This document shows, in pieces, positions 62,322 through 64,000 of a stretch of DNA of 64,000 nt. The DNA is taken from the NCBI RefSeq assembly GCF_030812315.1, contig NZ_JAUSSM010000001.1, positions 620,001-684,000 of the forward strand, read 5' to 3'. This DNA is from Arthrobacter oryzae. Lineage in GTDB: Bacteria > Actinomycetota > Actinomycetes > Actinomycetales > Micrococcaceae. Position numbers and translations under genes: made by a program. Each line of letters begins with the position of its first letter. The first letter of the stretch is position 1. The notes under the pieces are model-generated. The model did not search any database and was not told the DNA's origin. It was given only the letters and a program-made list of their open reading frames with translations.

Positions 62322-63710
62322 CTAGGCGGGCCAGTTTTCCGGCCCCGAGGTTCCGGCGGCGTATTCCTCCAGCGGAACACTGCCGCGGCTCCAGGCCTTG
62401 ATGACCGGCTCAATGATCCGCCAGCAGTCCTCGGCGGTGTCCGCCCGCACCGACAGCAGCGGATCGCCGGTGAGGACGCCCTCGAGGACTTCACCGTAGG
62501 GGAGCAGGTCGGACGCGCTGAGCTCGGCGTTGAGGGTGGCCCGGTCAAGGCTCAGGACGTTTCCGGGGCCGTTGACGTCGACGTCGAACTGCAGGGTGTC
62601 GGGCCCGAACCCGATCCGGAGCTGGTTGGGCGAGTCAACGCCGGTGAAACCCCTGGGCAAATGGGGCACCGGTTTGAAGGTGACCACGGCCTCCTTGCGT
62701 TTTACCCCCAGCGCTTTGCCCGAACGGAGGATAAACGGGACGCCCTGCCAGCGCCAGTTGTCGATGTCCACTTGCACTTCAGCCAGCGTCTCGGTGTTCC
62801 TGGCCGCGTCCACGCCTTCTTCCTTGGCGTAGTCGGGCACTTTCCGCCCGGAAATGGATCCCGCCGTGTATCGGGCGCGGCGCGTGCTTGACCGGTAGGG
62901 CGCCTTGATGCTGCTGGCGCGCAGGAGGGTGGCCACCGCGTCCCGGAGATCGCGCTCCTCAACCGAAGCCGGCGGCTCAATCGCCATCAGGGCCATGATC
63001 TGCAGCAGGTGGCTCTGGATCATGTCCCGGAGCGCGCCGGCGGAGTCGTAGTAGCGGGCGCGTCCTTCCAAGGCCAGGTCCTCGTCGAAGATGACCTCCA
63101 CCTTTTCGATGTAGTCCCGGTTCCAGACCGGCTCCAGGAAAGTGTTGGCGAAGCGAAGGCCCAGGATGTTCAGCACTGTGGCCTTGCCCAGGAAGTGGTC
63201 CACCCGGTGGATGTGGTCCTCCGGGACCAGTGCCGCCAGGGTCTGATTGAGGTGGCGGGCGGAATCCTCACTTGATCCGAACGGCTTTTCCATCACCAGC
63301 CGCGTACCGGCCGGAACGTCCCCCGGGGCCAGCACCTCGCACGCCTTCTGGCTGACGTGGGGCGGAAGTGCGAAGTAGACGGCCACCGGTGCCTCAAGGC
63401 CGGACAATAGGGCGGCGAGCTCCCCGCCCGCAGTGACGTCAAGCTGGTGGTACGCGGTTGTTCCGGCGATCCGCTTGAGCTCCCGTTTGCCGGCGGCGTC
63501 CGCCTGGGAGTTCGAGTCGGCGAAGGACGATTCGACACGCTCAAGCCACTGTTCCTGCGACCAGGGATCCGATCCTGCGCCAACGAGCGTCAGCCCCCCA
63601 GCGCGCCCTTTTGCCGCCAGCCGGGCGAGTCCCGGCAGCAGCAGCCTGCCGGTGAGGTCCCCGGATGCGCCTAGGATGAGCAGGGTTTTTACAGTTGTTT
63701 GGCTGGCCAT
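62322..63710 (-). CDS. Glucose-6-phosphate dehydrogenase-like enzyme
   Basis: 462 residues, starting MASQTTVKTLLILGASGDLTGRLLLPGLARL with the GASGDLT NADP motif. DHFLGK, the active-site motif of G6PDH, is at residue ~190 in RVDHFLGKATVLN; DYIEKVEVIFDED and the C-terminal half LRSGKALGVKRKEAVV also match. It oxidises glucose 6-phosphate, with NADP, in the pentose phosphate path. It is not next to opcA, gnd or tal, so it is probably a second copy. It is convergent to glnK and takes the place where glnD is found in relatives. Confidence 0.93.
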   Translation of the reverse strand: MASQTTVKTLLILGASGDLTGRLLLPGLARLAAKGRAGGLTLVGAGSDPWSQEQWLERVESSFADSNSQADAAGKRELKRIAGTTAYHQLDVTAGGELAALLSGLEAPVAVYFALPPHVSQKACEVLAPGDVPAGTRLVMEKPFGSSEDSARHLNQTLAALVPEDHIHRVDHFLGKATVLNILGLRFANTFLEPVWNRDYIEKVEVIFDEDLALEGRARYYDSAGALRDMIQSHLLQIMALMAIEPPASVEERDLRDAVATLLRASSIKAPYRSSTRRARYTAGSISGRKVPDYAKEEGVDAARNTETLAEVQVDIDNWRWQGVPFILRSGKALGVKRKEAVVTFKPVPHLPRGFTGVDSPNQLRIGFGPDTLQFDVDVNGPGNVLSLDRATLNAELSASDLLPYGEVLEGVLTGDPLLSVRADTAEDCWRIIEPVIKAWSRGSVPLEEYAAGTSGPENWPA

Positions 63711-63861
63711 CCTGCCAGCATGCCATCTTGAAGGGCTGTCTTGGTACCCTAGATAGTCGAGTCCCGTTGTCGAGGCAGTTGGTCCAGGCCAACAACAGTC
63801 ACGACTCTGGCGAGCCGCACCGGCCGCCAGCTGTAGATCCACTGAAAGAAGTGCACGGCGC

Positions 63862-64000
63862 GTGTTCAATTCACTCTCTGACCGGTTGACAGCAACCTTC
63901 AAGAATCTGCGTGGCAAGGGCCGCCTCACCGAGGCGGACGTTGACGCCACCGTCCGCGAGATCCGGCGGGCCCTGCTGGACGCTGACGTTGCCGTGTCCG
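63862..64000 (+). CDS. ffh: Signal recognition particle protein Ffh (5' end only)
   Basis: Only 46 codons are in the window. VFNSLSDRLTATFKNLRGKGRL and EADVDATVREIRRALLDADVAVS are the N-domain of Ffh, the SRP54 GTPase that binds signal peptides with 4.5S RNA. It begins at GTG and runs off the right edge. The position right of amtB-glnK agrees with the actinobacterial order. Confidence 0.93.
   Translation, partial: MFNSLSDRLTATFKNLRGKGRLTEADVDATVREIRRALLDADVAVS

Overview
The window is a stretch of a high-GC actinobacterial chromosome. Gene order, leaderless starts and protein sequences point to the Micrococcaceae, closest to Arthrobacter/Pseudarthrobacter. This is inferred from family knowledge, not from a database search. 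Nearly all of it is chromosomal core: I saw no insertion sequence, prophage, CRISPR array or origin, and four tRNA genes (Leu, Lys, Gln, Glu).

Layout. 1-7.9 kb: peptide-binding lipoprotein (cut by the window edge), fasciclin lipoprotein, tRNA-Leu, thiol peroxidase divergent from a MarR regulator, small unknowns, tRNA-Lys, PQQ-type sugar dehydrogenase behind a long anchored Ala-rich protein, and a LysR regulator. 8-15.4 kb: branched-chain amino acid genes ilvD, ilvB, ilvN, ilvC, then serA; a transcription attenuator with its own leader peptide precedes ilvB. 15.6-22.8 kb: two-gene FtsX-type ABC exporter, metG, and a small surface locus (Val-Asp-Pro repeat protein plus a sortase-like protein) behind a structured leader. 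22.9-29.5 kb: leuB, ilvE, an MBL hydrolase, an FAH-family enzyme, gltX and a HAD phosphatase. 29.5-35.7 kb: a frameshifted Leu-x-x-Gly repeat membrane protein, tRNA-Gln, tRNA-Glu, a pair of membrane GTPases and a DUF1697 protein. 35.7-49 kb: NdgR-type IclR regulator divergent from leuCD, then murA, plsC, gpsA, ddl, thiL, a short DAK2 protein, recG and rsmD. 49-64 kb: methyltransferase and aminotransferase, coaD, yceD-rpmF-rnc-mutM-smc-ftsY, an MFS exporter, amtB-glnK, a convergent G6PDH gene, and the 5' end of ffh.

How it fits together. ilvD, ilvBNC, leuB, ilvE and leuCD make most of the Val/Leu/Ile pathway; leuA and ilvA are not here. Two separate controls are visible: the attenuator before ilvB, and a shared 15-bp palindrome upstream of ilvD and of the IclR/leuC divergent promoter, which suggests a local IclR regulon. 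The right third follows the order known from Streptomyces and Mycobacterium (gltX-ndgR-leuCD-gpsA-ddl-thiL-recG-coaD-rpmF-rnc-mutM-smc-ftsY-amtB-glnK-ffh), with departures: no rpmB between thiL and the DAK2 gene, an MFS gene between ftsY and amtB, and no glnD between glnK and ffh.

No wholly new system is obvious. The best leads are regulatory (shared palindrome, ilvB attenuator, structured RNA before the repeat protein, amtB leader hairpin, a set of leaderless promoters) and a few odd proteins (sortase-like protein with no Arg after its Cys, truncated DAK2 protein, frameshifted repeat protein, paired GTPases).
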